Source: Berberis thunbergii
Lineage: Eukaryota; Streptophyta; Magnoliopsida; Ranunculales; Berberidaceae
Reading direction: 5' to 3'
Length of the DNA stretch: 64,000 nucleotides
Assembly: GCA_003290165.1 (NCBI GenBank)
Contig: QNQO01005888.1
Coordinates: 124,001-188,000, forward strand
The notes under the pieces are model-generated. The model did no database searches, was not told where the DNA came from, and saw nothing but the letters and a program-made list of their open reading frames with translations. Position numbers and translations under genes: made by a program. Positions 55,060 through 64,000 of the stretch are shown one piece after another (the stretch's first letter is position 1; each line of letters begins with the position of its first letter).

Positions 55060-55214
55060 CCCGAAGACTGGAAGGAGTTGCTTGAAAGTTTTGGCAGTTT
55101 TAATACAGCAACAACACCTCCTACAAAGGCACAAATGAATGCCAAAACAAAGGCTGGTATGTTTCCTCCACCAAAAAGAGCATCCCATGGACCTGCCCCA
55201 AGTGATATAATCAT
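55060..55214 (-). pseudogene. Captured exon of an unidentified membrane protein
   Basis: After an acceptor TTGTACAG, the frame reads MIISLGAGPWDALFGGGNIP, then a hydrophobic segment AFVLAFICAFVGGVVAVL (one transmembrane helix) and KLPKLSSNSFQSSG. The short Gly-rich lead-in and single helix resemble small organelle membrane proteins, but I cannot name the gene. It lies directly upstream of the WAV2-like small exon on the same strand, giving a chimeric exon order. Confidence 0.55.
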
Positions 55215-56068
55215 CTGTACAAGAATCAGAACACAAACAAGATTAAGAGCGGAAAGGAGGCAAAGAGAGTTATGCACGTCAACAAAGTTGTTTTACAAAT
55301 GCTTTTACACATTTTTCGGGCATGTAACATTTAAAAAATCCTGATAACAACGTCTGGGGAAAGCTGCTTCTTGTTCATGTTGTTAGTTCCACACATGTTG
55401 TTTACTTCTTTTTTCTCTTCAAAATAAAAAACTCTCTTTTGTTTTGGCCTCTCTCTTTTGCAAGATTCAGAAACAATGTGTCTCCAACAATGGTTGGATG
55501 CTCTGTATTTATAGACAAATAGAGAAATTGATTACAACAGCCACCGAAATAAAATACAAAGAGAGAGATTTTATTTTTCTAAGGTTGAAGAGATTTGTTC
55601 CTGATAAAACACTTTCAACTTTGTTCATATAATTATTAAAAGGTTAACCTAATAGGCAACAAGAGCATTCTCAGCATAGTAATAGTATGAAAAGATATCC
55701 AAAGGTTGAAAACTTGATGCATTTTGTTTTTGAAAAATACACACTAAAAGTCACAAGTTCTGAAGCACAAACTATTTAAACGAACATATCTTCTCAATCT
55801 ACTCTTAGATGTTCCATTGACATATATTTATTCATGAATAGATAGAAGTATATATATACTTGTTCTTCTCAAATTATACTGTCTCAATTTTGTTGGTAAT
55901 CTTCCATAAACATATCAGATTTTTAAATAACAACTAAAAACTTAAACCATTATGATGCTTAAGAAAAATATTAAAAAAAAACTCCATGTTGCAAAGAAAT
56001 AAATTGCTAACGCATGTATCATCCAAATATATATACTTAAGGGAAGTAATTTACAAGATGGGATATAC
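55215..56068. other. CACTA interior, AT-rich, no recognised coding
   Basis: Probably intron or flank DNA brought in with the captured genes; no exon-like block could be identified. Confidence 0.4.
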
Positions 56069-57613
56069 CTCTCTGGCACCCGAACGGGAAATATTTTCTG
56101 ACCCAGCTAAATCAACCAAATTTAGCTTCCCACATTTAATAAGCTCTTCACCTATTGGAGTGACTTTTTGATGTGAATTGTAATTGAAAACAATGAATGC
56201 GATCGACTGAAATTAGAAAACAAATGTTAACACGACACGAATTCACAACCCGAGATAAGCACAACAACGATGGATTGATAATTACCTAGATTGCTTCTTT
56301 AATAAAATTTCCGCGGTGCGACGTTTTGCAAAACCCCTTTCAAGTAGAGTTAAAATTTCACTTGCACTTATTACAATTTCCTCTTCTAGCCCTCGCACAA
56401 GAACTCCACTTTTCCCATCCTCCATAAGAAGCAATTGTTTCTTTTGCTTTTCTTCCGAAGAAATTTTTGAGAGTTCTTCTGGGGCAAGTAAATCTGTGAT
56501 TTCCTCGTTGTACAACTCTATGAAAGTTACTTTGACACTGTATTCAACATTCTGACTTTCTAAAGTGTCAAATATCTGTTTGACCGCTCTTGGTATAACC
56601 CCTAATTCTGGAGGCAACTGCCCCTTAATCCCATTATTCTGCAATAGTACATTAGCAAATTGTCACATTCAATGGCAACTAAATGCTCAAGTTTTGTTAC
56701 TTGTCAAGTAAAACGGGAGAGGAAGGCCTTTAAATCAACATTAGGTGCAATCTCTACCTTTACTTTCCTACATTCACCCTCCATATTGTATGTTTTCCCC
56801 GTACCAATTTTTCCATATGCAAATATAGTGCAATAGAATCCTTCTAAGACCTCGTTTACAATGGGCACTACAGCCTAGTCACATAAATTCTTTTGTTGAG
56901 CTGAGGGTAAAAAACATGCAGGATGCACAAACACAACATTGAATACAAAACATAAGGAAATCATTGGAAAAATATTAGACAATGAGGAAATCAACTTAAT
57001 ATACAAATTACATCAATGAATGGAAAATTTTCCCAAAACTAAAAAATTTATCGTTATCACAAATGTTTCGGACTTCAAGTAAATATATTTTTGCTTCCAT
57101 TCACATATGGCTTTCATATCAAAAAAATGCAAATTTTACCCGTTTTCTACCCAAATTGTTAAAATAAAAAATATGGGTTTCATCCAACATAGCTCAAATT
57201 CATCAAATGTATCTGAAAACCCAAAAATCGATTCACACAAGCTATAGATCTATATTTTAAAACTGCTTAATGAGAAAAAATACCATGTTGAAGGTAAAAA
57301 CCCTATCAATTTGTTTCCCAGCAATGTTTTTAGACACTGTGACCTCTCTTTGGTAGTCGTTGCAGGTAACCACTTGCGGCGCATTGCTCCGCAACTCCTC
57401 GTTGTTGAATGGCCTAAACAACGGATGAAAAACAAGAAATTAGTACACAAATGAGAGAGTCCAAAGCAAGTAAATTCATCAAATCAAGAGAGTGAAGTGA
57501 AACAAAAGAGAAAGATTCAAAATTTTGAGAAACCCTAAAGTTAGATTCGCTTACCTGCAACGAAGAAGAACTTGAACGTTTACGCCCTTCTCTCTCTCGT
57601 GACAACTCGACAT
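56069..57613 (-). pseudogene. Captured kinesin-5 motor-domain gene fragment, five exons
   Basis: Kinesin-5 motors slide spindle microtubules. Exons on the minus strand with splice signals: E1 57613-57555 (MSSCHEREKGVNVQVLLRC); E2 57413-57284 (FNNEELRSNAPQVVTCNDYQ, DRVFTF); E3 56900-56758 (QQKNLCD, TAG stop, [14 protein letters not shown]-loop [17 protein letters not shown]); E4 56638-56286 (QLPPELGVIPRAVKQIF, FIELYNEEITDLLAPEE, LLERGFAKRRTAE); E5 56206-56069 ([14 protein letters not shown], frameshift, [18 protein letters not shown] with switch II). The rest of the motor, stalk and tail are missing. The stop in E3 and shift in E5 kill it. Kept introns show capture from genomic DNA. Confidence 0.85.
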
Positions 57614-57960
57614 CTCTGCAAATCAAAGAGAGGGTTCGAAATGAGAAGTGGATCTAATTTAATTGAAAGAGAAATCGATCGATCTCTTTTACTTTCTTGT
57701 GTTCGTTGTGTTGTGTGTTTTCTCTCTTGAATCTTTTAACGCTTCACTTCTTCTTCTTCTCTTATTTCTTCAACTTCTTTCTCCCTGCACCCTCCCTCTT
57801 CCTGTGTCGCCTCCCTCGATTTCTCTGTATCTCGATTTCTCTCCCTCGCTCTCTCCCTGGATATATCTCTCTCCCTCCATCTCTTTTTCTCCCTGAACTG
57901 TCTCTCGATCTCTTTCTCTTTCTCTTTCTCTTTCTCGATCTCTTTTGGTTTGAAATAGGA
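57614..57960 (-). promoter_or_regulatory. GA-rich leader of the captured kinesin gene
   Basis: On the plus strand this is a long CT-rich run (TCTTTCTCTTTCTCTTTCTC), so on the gene strand it is a GA-rich 5' leader directly upstream of the E1 start codon. It may include promoter DNA carried along with the gene. Confidence 0.45.
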
Positions 57961-58149
57961 GTACCTGGGCGAGAGCGAGGGAGAAGAGGGATAAATGCTA
58001 AGTAAATTTTTTGGCAAGCGCCAAAAGTCCCACCTAATTTTTGATAGCGTTTTAATACCGTGGTGTCATTAGAATTTGGGTTTTTATAGCATAAACGTAA
58101 AAAATGCTATCATCAATTGCTATTAATAGGTAACTTTGGTGTAGTGTCC

Positions 58150-58515
58150 TACTTAGCTAGCAGAAGAATTGAATCTGCAGATATGTCCATGGTCTTTCAT
58201 GCAATGGGAAATTGACCTTGTAGGGCCAATGCCAATGGCTCCAGCACAAAAGAATATGATGATTGTGGCGACCGACTATTTCACAAAATGGATTGAAGTT
58301 GAAGCCCTCGCCTCTACCAAGGAAGCGGATGTAAAAAATTATTTGGCAAAACATGATCTGTCGATTTGGTATTCCGCATTCCATTGTGATCGACAATGGT
58401 CTTCAATTTGTGGGAACGGAAATTACAATCTTATTTGAGAAGCATGGTATAAAACAACAAAATTCAACTCCTACGTATCCACAAGGAAATGGTCAAGCTG
58501 AAGCATCCAACAAAA
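58150..58515 (+). pseudogene. Element 5 integrase core, truncated
   Basis: SFMQWEIDLVGPMPMAPAQK (Asp), VATDYFTKWIEVEALAS, IDNGLQFVGTEITILFEKHG (Asp, shifted frame), TYPQGNGQAEASNK (Glu). Continues 53330-54015 across the CACTA. It breaks near 58515 and is joined to antisense aORF DNA, as in element 4 but at a different point. Confidence 0.85.
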
Positions 58516-61500
58516 AGGAGTACAACTGGTGAAACGCCATTTTCTTGGCCTTCCGAACCAAAGCTATCATCTTACCCAACATAGTAGTCCCCTTCTTATG
58601 AACGGATGTATCTAGCTTAGCAGCAAATGCCAATGAAGTGGCGACTAACTTGGATCTAGCAGAAGAGAACTGAGAAAAATTATCATAAGAGTTGCCGCTT
58701 ATCATTAGCAACTTATTTCGTATTACAATAAACGGGTCAAAATCAGACGGGTTCAATCTAATTGGGGATTTAGTCTTGAGAAATGCCTTCGTCACCAGGA
58801 AGGTAGAAGGGTAAAAAAAGTAAGATCTTAATTGGGAAGGACCATATGTAGTGATTAGAGTTGGCAGTCGGGGAGTATGTACGATACAACCCAAGACTGA
58901 GTTCTCACTCATGATTCTACCCAGATTCCCCATTTGGCTGAAGGGAAAACGGTAGATCACGACTCAACCTGAAATACTTTCTTGTACAACAATTTATGGA
59001 ACAACTATTCTTTCGTAAAAGCAGACGGTAGGACACCTCTCGATAAGAAAATAATAGTATACCTCTCCTCGGTAGGCGAAGGGTAAAGTACCACTCCTTA
59101 GCAGATGAAAGGATGCATCCTCTCCTTAACTGAAGGGCACATCCTTTTCTCAATAAGTGAAAAGAACATCCATGCATGTATGATAAAAATTTGTGAAAAT
59201 ATTTCTCTAATTTTATTACTCATGCATTGTTTTTGGTATGGAAAATGACAGTTGAACATACTAAAAACAAGGAAAATTAAAAGCCAAAATAAAGCTTGGA
59301 TTCAAAACAACCAAAGTCAGTCAGCAGACGACATTTCAAATGCATGAATAAACAAAAGAAAGTTCATACTAGAAATAAAAGGCAATGTCTGACAGAAAAG
59401 CAAAACTGATAAACAAAAACATTTTAAGGACTACATGTTCTTAGAAAGAGCTGAAGGGACAAGGTAAATAGAAGCGGCGATGTCTCCTTGCTCACCATGA
59501 GTAGAAGAACTAGGAGCCTTGGCAAGGGAGGCAGGAATAGTCTGCTCGGGGGAGTAGATGGAAGTGTTATAACCTGCAGGTCAAAATCAACATCGTCATC
59601 AGTTATTGTAAAAAAAAGGTGCACATCCTCCTTTACCCTTGGCATAACCGAGCTTATAGGAGTCTTCTTCAGCCTTTGCACGCTTGTCAATTGCCTGAAA
59701 TGCCTCCAACTTGTTGCATTCCTTTTCAAGTAATTCATGGGTTTTTTAAGGTCTCCAACTGTTCCATCTCTAGGTTCATAGTTTTATATTTTTGGGTAAG
59801 ATTATGAAACTTGAGATTCAGATATACCAGCTCAAAGTTTTTATTAGACACAAAAGTTTGCAGATCAGCACACATGTTTTGAAATTTGAGGATCTGGATA
59901 CTCTTTTCTTGGTGTGACTTCTGCTCAGCTTCAAAAACCATTTCTATACCTCCAAGGTCAGCCTTCAACTTCTCATTTTCTTCCTCCAACATTTTCAGCT
60001 GATCAACAGTAAGGGCAGTAAGAGTAGCAGACTTGTACACATGAGACAAAGGACTCATAGACTCTTCAGCCATAATGGCATTTCTCTAAAGGGAGAAAAA
60101 TGCGTCTTCATGTAGCTCGGCAGATGAGCTCATTTGAAACTTTCTAAAGTTGGTTGATCGAGACGTTCAACCAAGTTAGTACACCCGAACTGGTTCACCG
60201 TCACTATCAATCAACATCGGTTCAGAAGGTGAAGGCATGATTTACTTATCAATGAAGGCAGATTAATAGGCATAAAATATATTTTAAAAAAATTAAAACA
60301 ATCAACAATACCTTGAAAGTAAGAGCCTCAATAAAAGTGTTTTGCCTAGATAGGAGTTGCTTACTAGCTTTCAATGTAGGATGAGACACGACAAAATTTT
60401 CTTGTATAGAAAGGGTCTTGGAACAATACTTAACTGAGAAGGAACATCCATTGCAGACCTATCAGAGCCAGGACATTTCAGTTTTATATCAGGAGTGTCA
60501 ACTTTGCTCTGCATCAAGATATCAGACTTTTTAGAGATCGGCATGAGCCTAGCTTCAAGAAGAGTATGAATTAAACTTTCATCTCGATCTTCAGTTACTT
60601 GAGATTTTAATGCACGAAGGGAAGGAATAACCTTCAAGGCCAATGTAGGAGGAAGAATCTTCAATTAGCAGATCTCTCAGTCGTGGCAAAACAATGTTGG
60701 GTAGAGTCAACTTTCTAGGGAAGAGAAGAAGTAACTTTATGAATAGCAAATATCTTGATCGAGGCAGAATCATGTTGGACAGTCTTGGTCTTTGGAATAG
60801 GAGGACGACTAGAAGGAGGAGACATTATATTCTTAAAATTGTTATTTTTGGAAAGAGATTTTTCAAAAGAAACTTTAGATCTCGCAAATAGTCCATTTGC
60901 AGCCAAGAGAGATAGCCTAAACATTTTTTAAGTGATTTAATAGATATTTCCTCACAGTAGAGGAGTTGACCTCAACTCTAGCAGATTTATGGGGATTATT
61001 CTTTCTTTTTGAAGAACTCTCAGAAAGAGCCTGACAAGTAGAGATGGAAAAGCCAATAAGATCAGGGGCATTAATTTTCCAACTTTCTTTGTCTTCGGCT
61101 AGAAGAAGGCCTTTTTTCACATTTCAATGGGCTCAACAACCACCTCCATTTGCAGTATTCGGTTAGAATGCCATGCGCCCTTCAAATCTTCTCCACGTCA
61201 GGCTTGGCAGAGATTTTCTTTACTATCTCCTTGCAACAAAAGTGACTAAGTACGCAACCTTTGTAGAATACAATAATGCATGTATGTAAAGTATATGCAA
61301 CTGTAAATTAAATGGATCGAAAATGCATACATGGGCATAAGATGATGGGCACAAAAGGCAATCTAGTATATCACCTTCCCAGGCACCGCTGATCTCCAAA
61401 GTGTCCCTCTTCCAGTCATTGTCACCAGCACTGAGCTCATCAAAGAGTTTGATATTTTTTACTCTAAGTTGAGCATAATCACAATGCCTCCTCACCCCAA

Positions 61501-61758
61501 AACAGAAGAAAATTCTTCTTTAGTCAAGTCAAGCCCAAAACATTTACTGAGATTGGAGAAGCACCTGATTGCCCTGTATACATTTGGGCAATATTGAGCA
61601 AGGGTACACCCCATTTCATAGAGCACTTCTTTAAAGAATTTAGGCATGGGAAACTTGAAGCGCAAATAGATAATGAATGAGTGAAATTTGATGGTTTTGT
61701 TATCAAGAGTGATGCAAGGTTTTTTGCCACTCCTCGGGTCTACCAATCTTACATGCAC
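58516..61758 (-). pseudogene. Antisense aORF of element 5, most complete family-2 copy
   Basis: Opposite to pol. N-terminal: VRLVDPRSGKKPCITLDNKT, FPMPKFFKEVLYEMG, AQYCPNVYRAIRCFSNLSK, FGLDLTKEEF (61758-61495), then YAQLRVKNIKLFDELSAGDN (61495-61223). Middle: SESSSKRKNNPHKSARVEV and KSLSKNNNFKN (61120-60715), KVIPSLRALKSQVTED (60664-60371). Coiled coil 60073-59735: LTVDQLKMLEEENEKLKADL, FEAEQKSHQEKSIQILKF. C-terminal acidic ITDDDVDFDLQV (about 59600). A last block at 58870-58530 (PIRLNPSDFDPFIVIRNKLL, KLVATSLAFAAKLDTS) is also on this strand. Short gaps may be introns or frameshifts. Function unknown. Confidence 0.6.
58961..59423. other. Part of the element 5 antisense region without clear frame
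   Basis: Contains short direct repeats of an AGGCGAAGGGTA/AGATGAAAGGATGCA type near 59040-59170. No domain recognised. Confidence 0.35.
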
Positions 61759-62430
61759 TCCTTCGGGAAAGGCAGAGCAATTTACTTTAATCCATTTCGA
61801 AAATGCCTAATTGTTTTCCAAGTTAGGCAAGCTAGGAACAAATCTTCCAAAATGAGAAATAGAACCTCCTTGGCAGTACAAAGGTTCCTCATCATTAGAG
61901 ACAAGGCTATTACCAGATATCTTCTTAGAACCTATGGAATCCAGATACAGAATAAATTAAAAGAAAAACCCCACCTGCAGATTAGCAAACAAACACAATT
62001 ACAAGGGTAACTTAAATGTATTTGGATTTAAAAAAAAGTGATGGTGGTACATAGTAAAAAGGGTAACTGTGTATACACACAAAGCCCTTTTCTTTGCAAT
62101 TAATGCAACTTCTTTTCCAATTGAAGAAAATCAACAGGAAGAAAAGTAGTCACAGTAAACCTTTCTTTTCAATTACAATCACTGTTAACCAATGTTTGAT
62201 TTGGGTTTGAATCCCTTGGTGAAATCCAAATTGAGTGAAGGAAAATTTCACAACCATGGACAATGGATGATCATCGCTCGGCATCGCTACGCCGTGTCAC
62301 CAAATAAGGAAGAAAAAATGTCAATGGAAATCTTCCTAATCCATGGATGAACGATTCTCACCACTGCTAACTGTTGACGATCACTTACCCTCTTTACACA
62401 TCATCGGGGTGATTAATTCAAATTTAAAGA

Positions 62431-62575
62431 GACTCTATTTGATTTGGATTTGAATCCATATATTGGTGAAATCCAATTTGGATTTGAATCCATATGAGAG
62501 ACTCTATTTGATTTGGATTTGAATCCATATATTGGTAAAATCCAATTTGGATTTGAATCCATGTGAAAGTTTGAT
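62431..62575. repeat. ~70-bp tandem duplication in element 5
   Basis: GACTCTATTTGATTTGGATT followed by TGAATCCATATATTGGT occurs at about 62431 and again at about 62505; element 4 has a single unit at about 51120. The unit contains internal copies of GATTTGAATCCATA. Confidence 0.85.
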
Positions 62576-63374
62576 AAAAAAAATGCTCCTCAGCCGTCCA
62601 CGGTCAATGATCACCACCACTCGCCGTTGATGCGCGTCGTTGGAAAAAAAAGAATCCACCAAATATTGATTCTACGGAAAAGGACTAGAGAGTACCAAAT
62701 ATTCTGTTTGGCACCCTATTAGCTCAAAAAGTGGAAGTTCTTGATTGCGCACAACAATTGGTTGTCAGATACAAGAACGGGGGAAGGGAGATTGTACTAT
62801 CCGCCATCGATGACCCACAGCCGACAATCTCATCCATTCACCCCGACGAGAGTCGATGACCACCCAATATGGGTCAGTATTCATATGTTATTCATCAATG
62901 ATGCAGAAAGAAAAAAATTCAGTCCAAAATCGTTTCTTTCACCACCATCGACAGTCGACGATCACGTCGACGACCACCCAACAATAAATGAGAAGATGGG
63001 AAAGCCCAAAATCATCTCTTTCACAGTCGTCGACAGGCATGTGATCGTCGTGCTCATCGCACATCCCCGGATAAAGAAAATACCAACAGACATGAAAGTG
63101 ATGGACGAAAACATACTTTTGATTTAAACCCCTCCTAACATTATTACCTAGTTATTGAATTTCATGGTAAAAAAAAACAGAGTGAATAAAATCTCACCTT
63201 GCAATTAGCCAAGCTGAGAAAAAAGAAGTGCAAGTGCTTGTGTTTTACAGTTTACAGATATGGAGTAGAAAGAAGAAATTGTTTCCTTTTTGTGGGGAAT
63301 AAAAAAAAGAGATCGGTAAATTCAGAAAAGGGGAATAAGATAATCCTTTCGAAAAGAAGAATTTATCTCAAGCT

Positions 63375-63520
63375 AGACTTCTAGTCCTGATAGAGCTCCT
63401 CAGTGAAGATGTTTAAGTACAAGAAGACTTCTTATCTAGATAGAACTCTTTATTGAAGATGTTTAAATACAAGAAGACTTCTGGTCCAAATAAAACTCCT
63501 CAGTTGAAGTGTCTCAGTAT
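63375..63520. repeat. 50-bp tandem repeat x3, element 5
   Basis: Same three-unit array as at 52057-52210 in element 4, so it was present in the common ancestor of the two copies. Confidence 0.85.
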
Positions 63521-63649
63521 AGAAGGTGCTCCATTTTTTGGCGCAACTCCTTAGGCACATCTCCTTTGTTTAAAAATAAAAGGAGAAAATTTATCATTAT
63601 TATTTTTTATTATTTAGTCAAAAGCAAAAGAGATGAGGGGAATTAGTGG

Positions 63650-64000
63650 GAGTTGTCTACACCAGAAAATCAGACATGCAATCCCAGGGGTTGGAATTGG
63701 AGAAATAAAGAGTAATCAAGCCATTGCTAAGAGGTGTGCAGCCTGAGTCTTGAAGGAAACGAAACAGAAGGAATTTTTTCCCATCACTTCAGCCGAAGTG
63801 AAAAGGAAGAAGCCTTCAACCTCCCAATTGTAATTACAACACCAAGATCAAGAAGGAGAAGTCAAATTTGAATCCACAGTTGAAAAGGGATGGAGAACAA
63901 AAAAAGTCGTAAAACTTGTGATTTTTGATCCTGATTTGCCTGAAAGAAAGGCGAAAATTGGTTCTCGCCTTGGCGCAAATGAGAAGGCATAGCTCACTAG
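63650..64000 (+). pseudogene. Element 6: protease-RT spacer of another family-2 copy, cut by the window edge
   Basis: Collinear with 47140-47490 of element 4: TTGTCTACACCA, CAATCCC-GGG-TGGA, TGAAGGAAACGAAACAGAAG, GATTTGCCTGAAAGAAAGGC. It should lead into RT beyond the window. It is joined directly to the purine-tract end of element 5, with the LTR missing between them. Confidence 0.75.

Larger units (their letters stand above)
54019..58146. mobile_element. CACTA transposon with captured host gene fragments
   Basis: 4128 bp. Left end CACTACAAGAAAA, right end TTTGGTGTAGTG (rc CACTACACCAAA), 3-bp TSD TCC at 54016-54018 and 58147-58149. Removing it restores CAATTCC|TACT as in element 4. Subterminal TAGCGTTT words occur at least four times on the left and again on the right in inverse orientation, as expected for transposase binding. 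No transposase is present; the interior is captured plant gene DNA with introns, all on the minus strand (kinesin-5, WAV2-like, one unknown membrane protein). Confidence 0.9.
61760..63640 (+). mobile_element. Element 5, 3' non-coding region and purine tract
   Basis: Collinear with 50516-52321 of element 4 and ends in the purine tract GAGATGAGGGGAATTAG near 63625. The 3' LTR that should follow is absent: the sequence jumps into protease-RT spacer DNA at about 63650. Confidence 0.7.

Noticed and set aside
56069..57613. Functional kinesin-5 gene
   Set aside because: Only five motor exons, an in-frame stop, a frameshift, and position inside a CACTA element.
57614..57960. Ordinary CT microsatellite
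   Set aside because: It sits directly upstream of the captured kinesin start codon and has interrupted, leader-like composition; better read as the gene's GA-rich leader.
54019..58146. CACTA transposase (TnpD/TnpA-like) in the element
   Set aside because: No such frame seen on either strand; the interior is captured host gene DNA.
61681..62010. 109-codon plus-strand frame
   Set aside because: Mirror of the N-terminal side of the antisense aORF and its upstream region; no independent support.
62741..63127. 128-codon plus-strand frame, also at 51499-51810
   Set aside because: Shared between elements 4 and 5 by descent but with indels that do not respect codons; lies in the 3' non-coding region. 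Kept only as a weak possibility.

Overview
This window is intergenic, repeat-dominated nuclear DNA from a flowering plant. It is AT-rich and holds no intact host gene. It is filled with nested LTR retrotransposons (Ty3/gypsy of the Tat type, a Ty1/copia remnant, TRIMs), an L1-type LINE and DNA transposons (MULE, CACTA, hAT), plus captured fragments of plant genes (kinesin-5, a WAV2-like hydrolase, histone H2A and H1, ATG7). I cannot name the species.

Layout. 1-981: 5' LTR and leader of a minus-strand gypsy element running off the left edge (family 1). 1475-6500: copy A of a ~5 kb duplication, ending inside a MULE that carries histone fragments. 6880-10990: minus-strand LINE, split at 8391-10335 by a head-to-head TRIM cluster. 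11675-20448: element 1, a complete minus-strand family-1 element with target-site duplication (TSD) CATAC. 20660-23119: 3' remnant of a plus-strand family-1 element. 23949-35747: element 2, a complete plus-strand family-1 element (TSD ATACT) carrying an hAT insertion in gag, an unclassified insert before RT and a TRIM in its antisense ORF. 35803-41735: copy B of the duplication, whose MULE is complete (9-bp TSD) and holds a copia deletion derivative. 42299-42409: an ATG7-like first exon. 44520-63640: family-2 gypsy elements, badly rearranged. A CACTA transposon (54019-58146) that captured at least three host gene fragments interrupts the second of them. 63650-64000: start of another family-2 pol copy running off the right edge.

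How the parts work together. Both gypsy families show PR-RT-RNase H-second RNase H-integrase order. Downstream of integrase each carries a long reading frame on the strand opposite to pol, with a globular N-terminal part and a coiled-coil/charged C-terminal part. In family 1 a ~179-bp tandem array lies between integrase and this antisense ORF, with 5 units in element 1 and 7-8 in element 2. All elements are mutated (stops, frameshifts, changed catalytic residues), so they can only move in trans, if at all. Nesting gives a relative order: MULE insertion, then segmental duplication, then copia insertion in copy B only; LINE before TRIM; element 2 before its hAT and TRIM insertions; family-2 element before CACTA.
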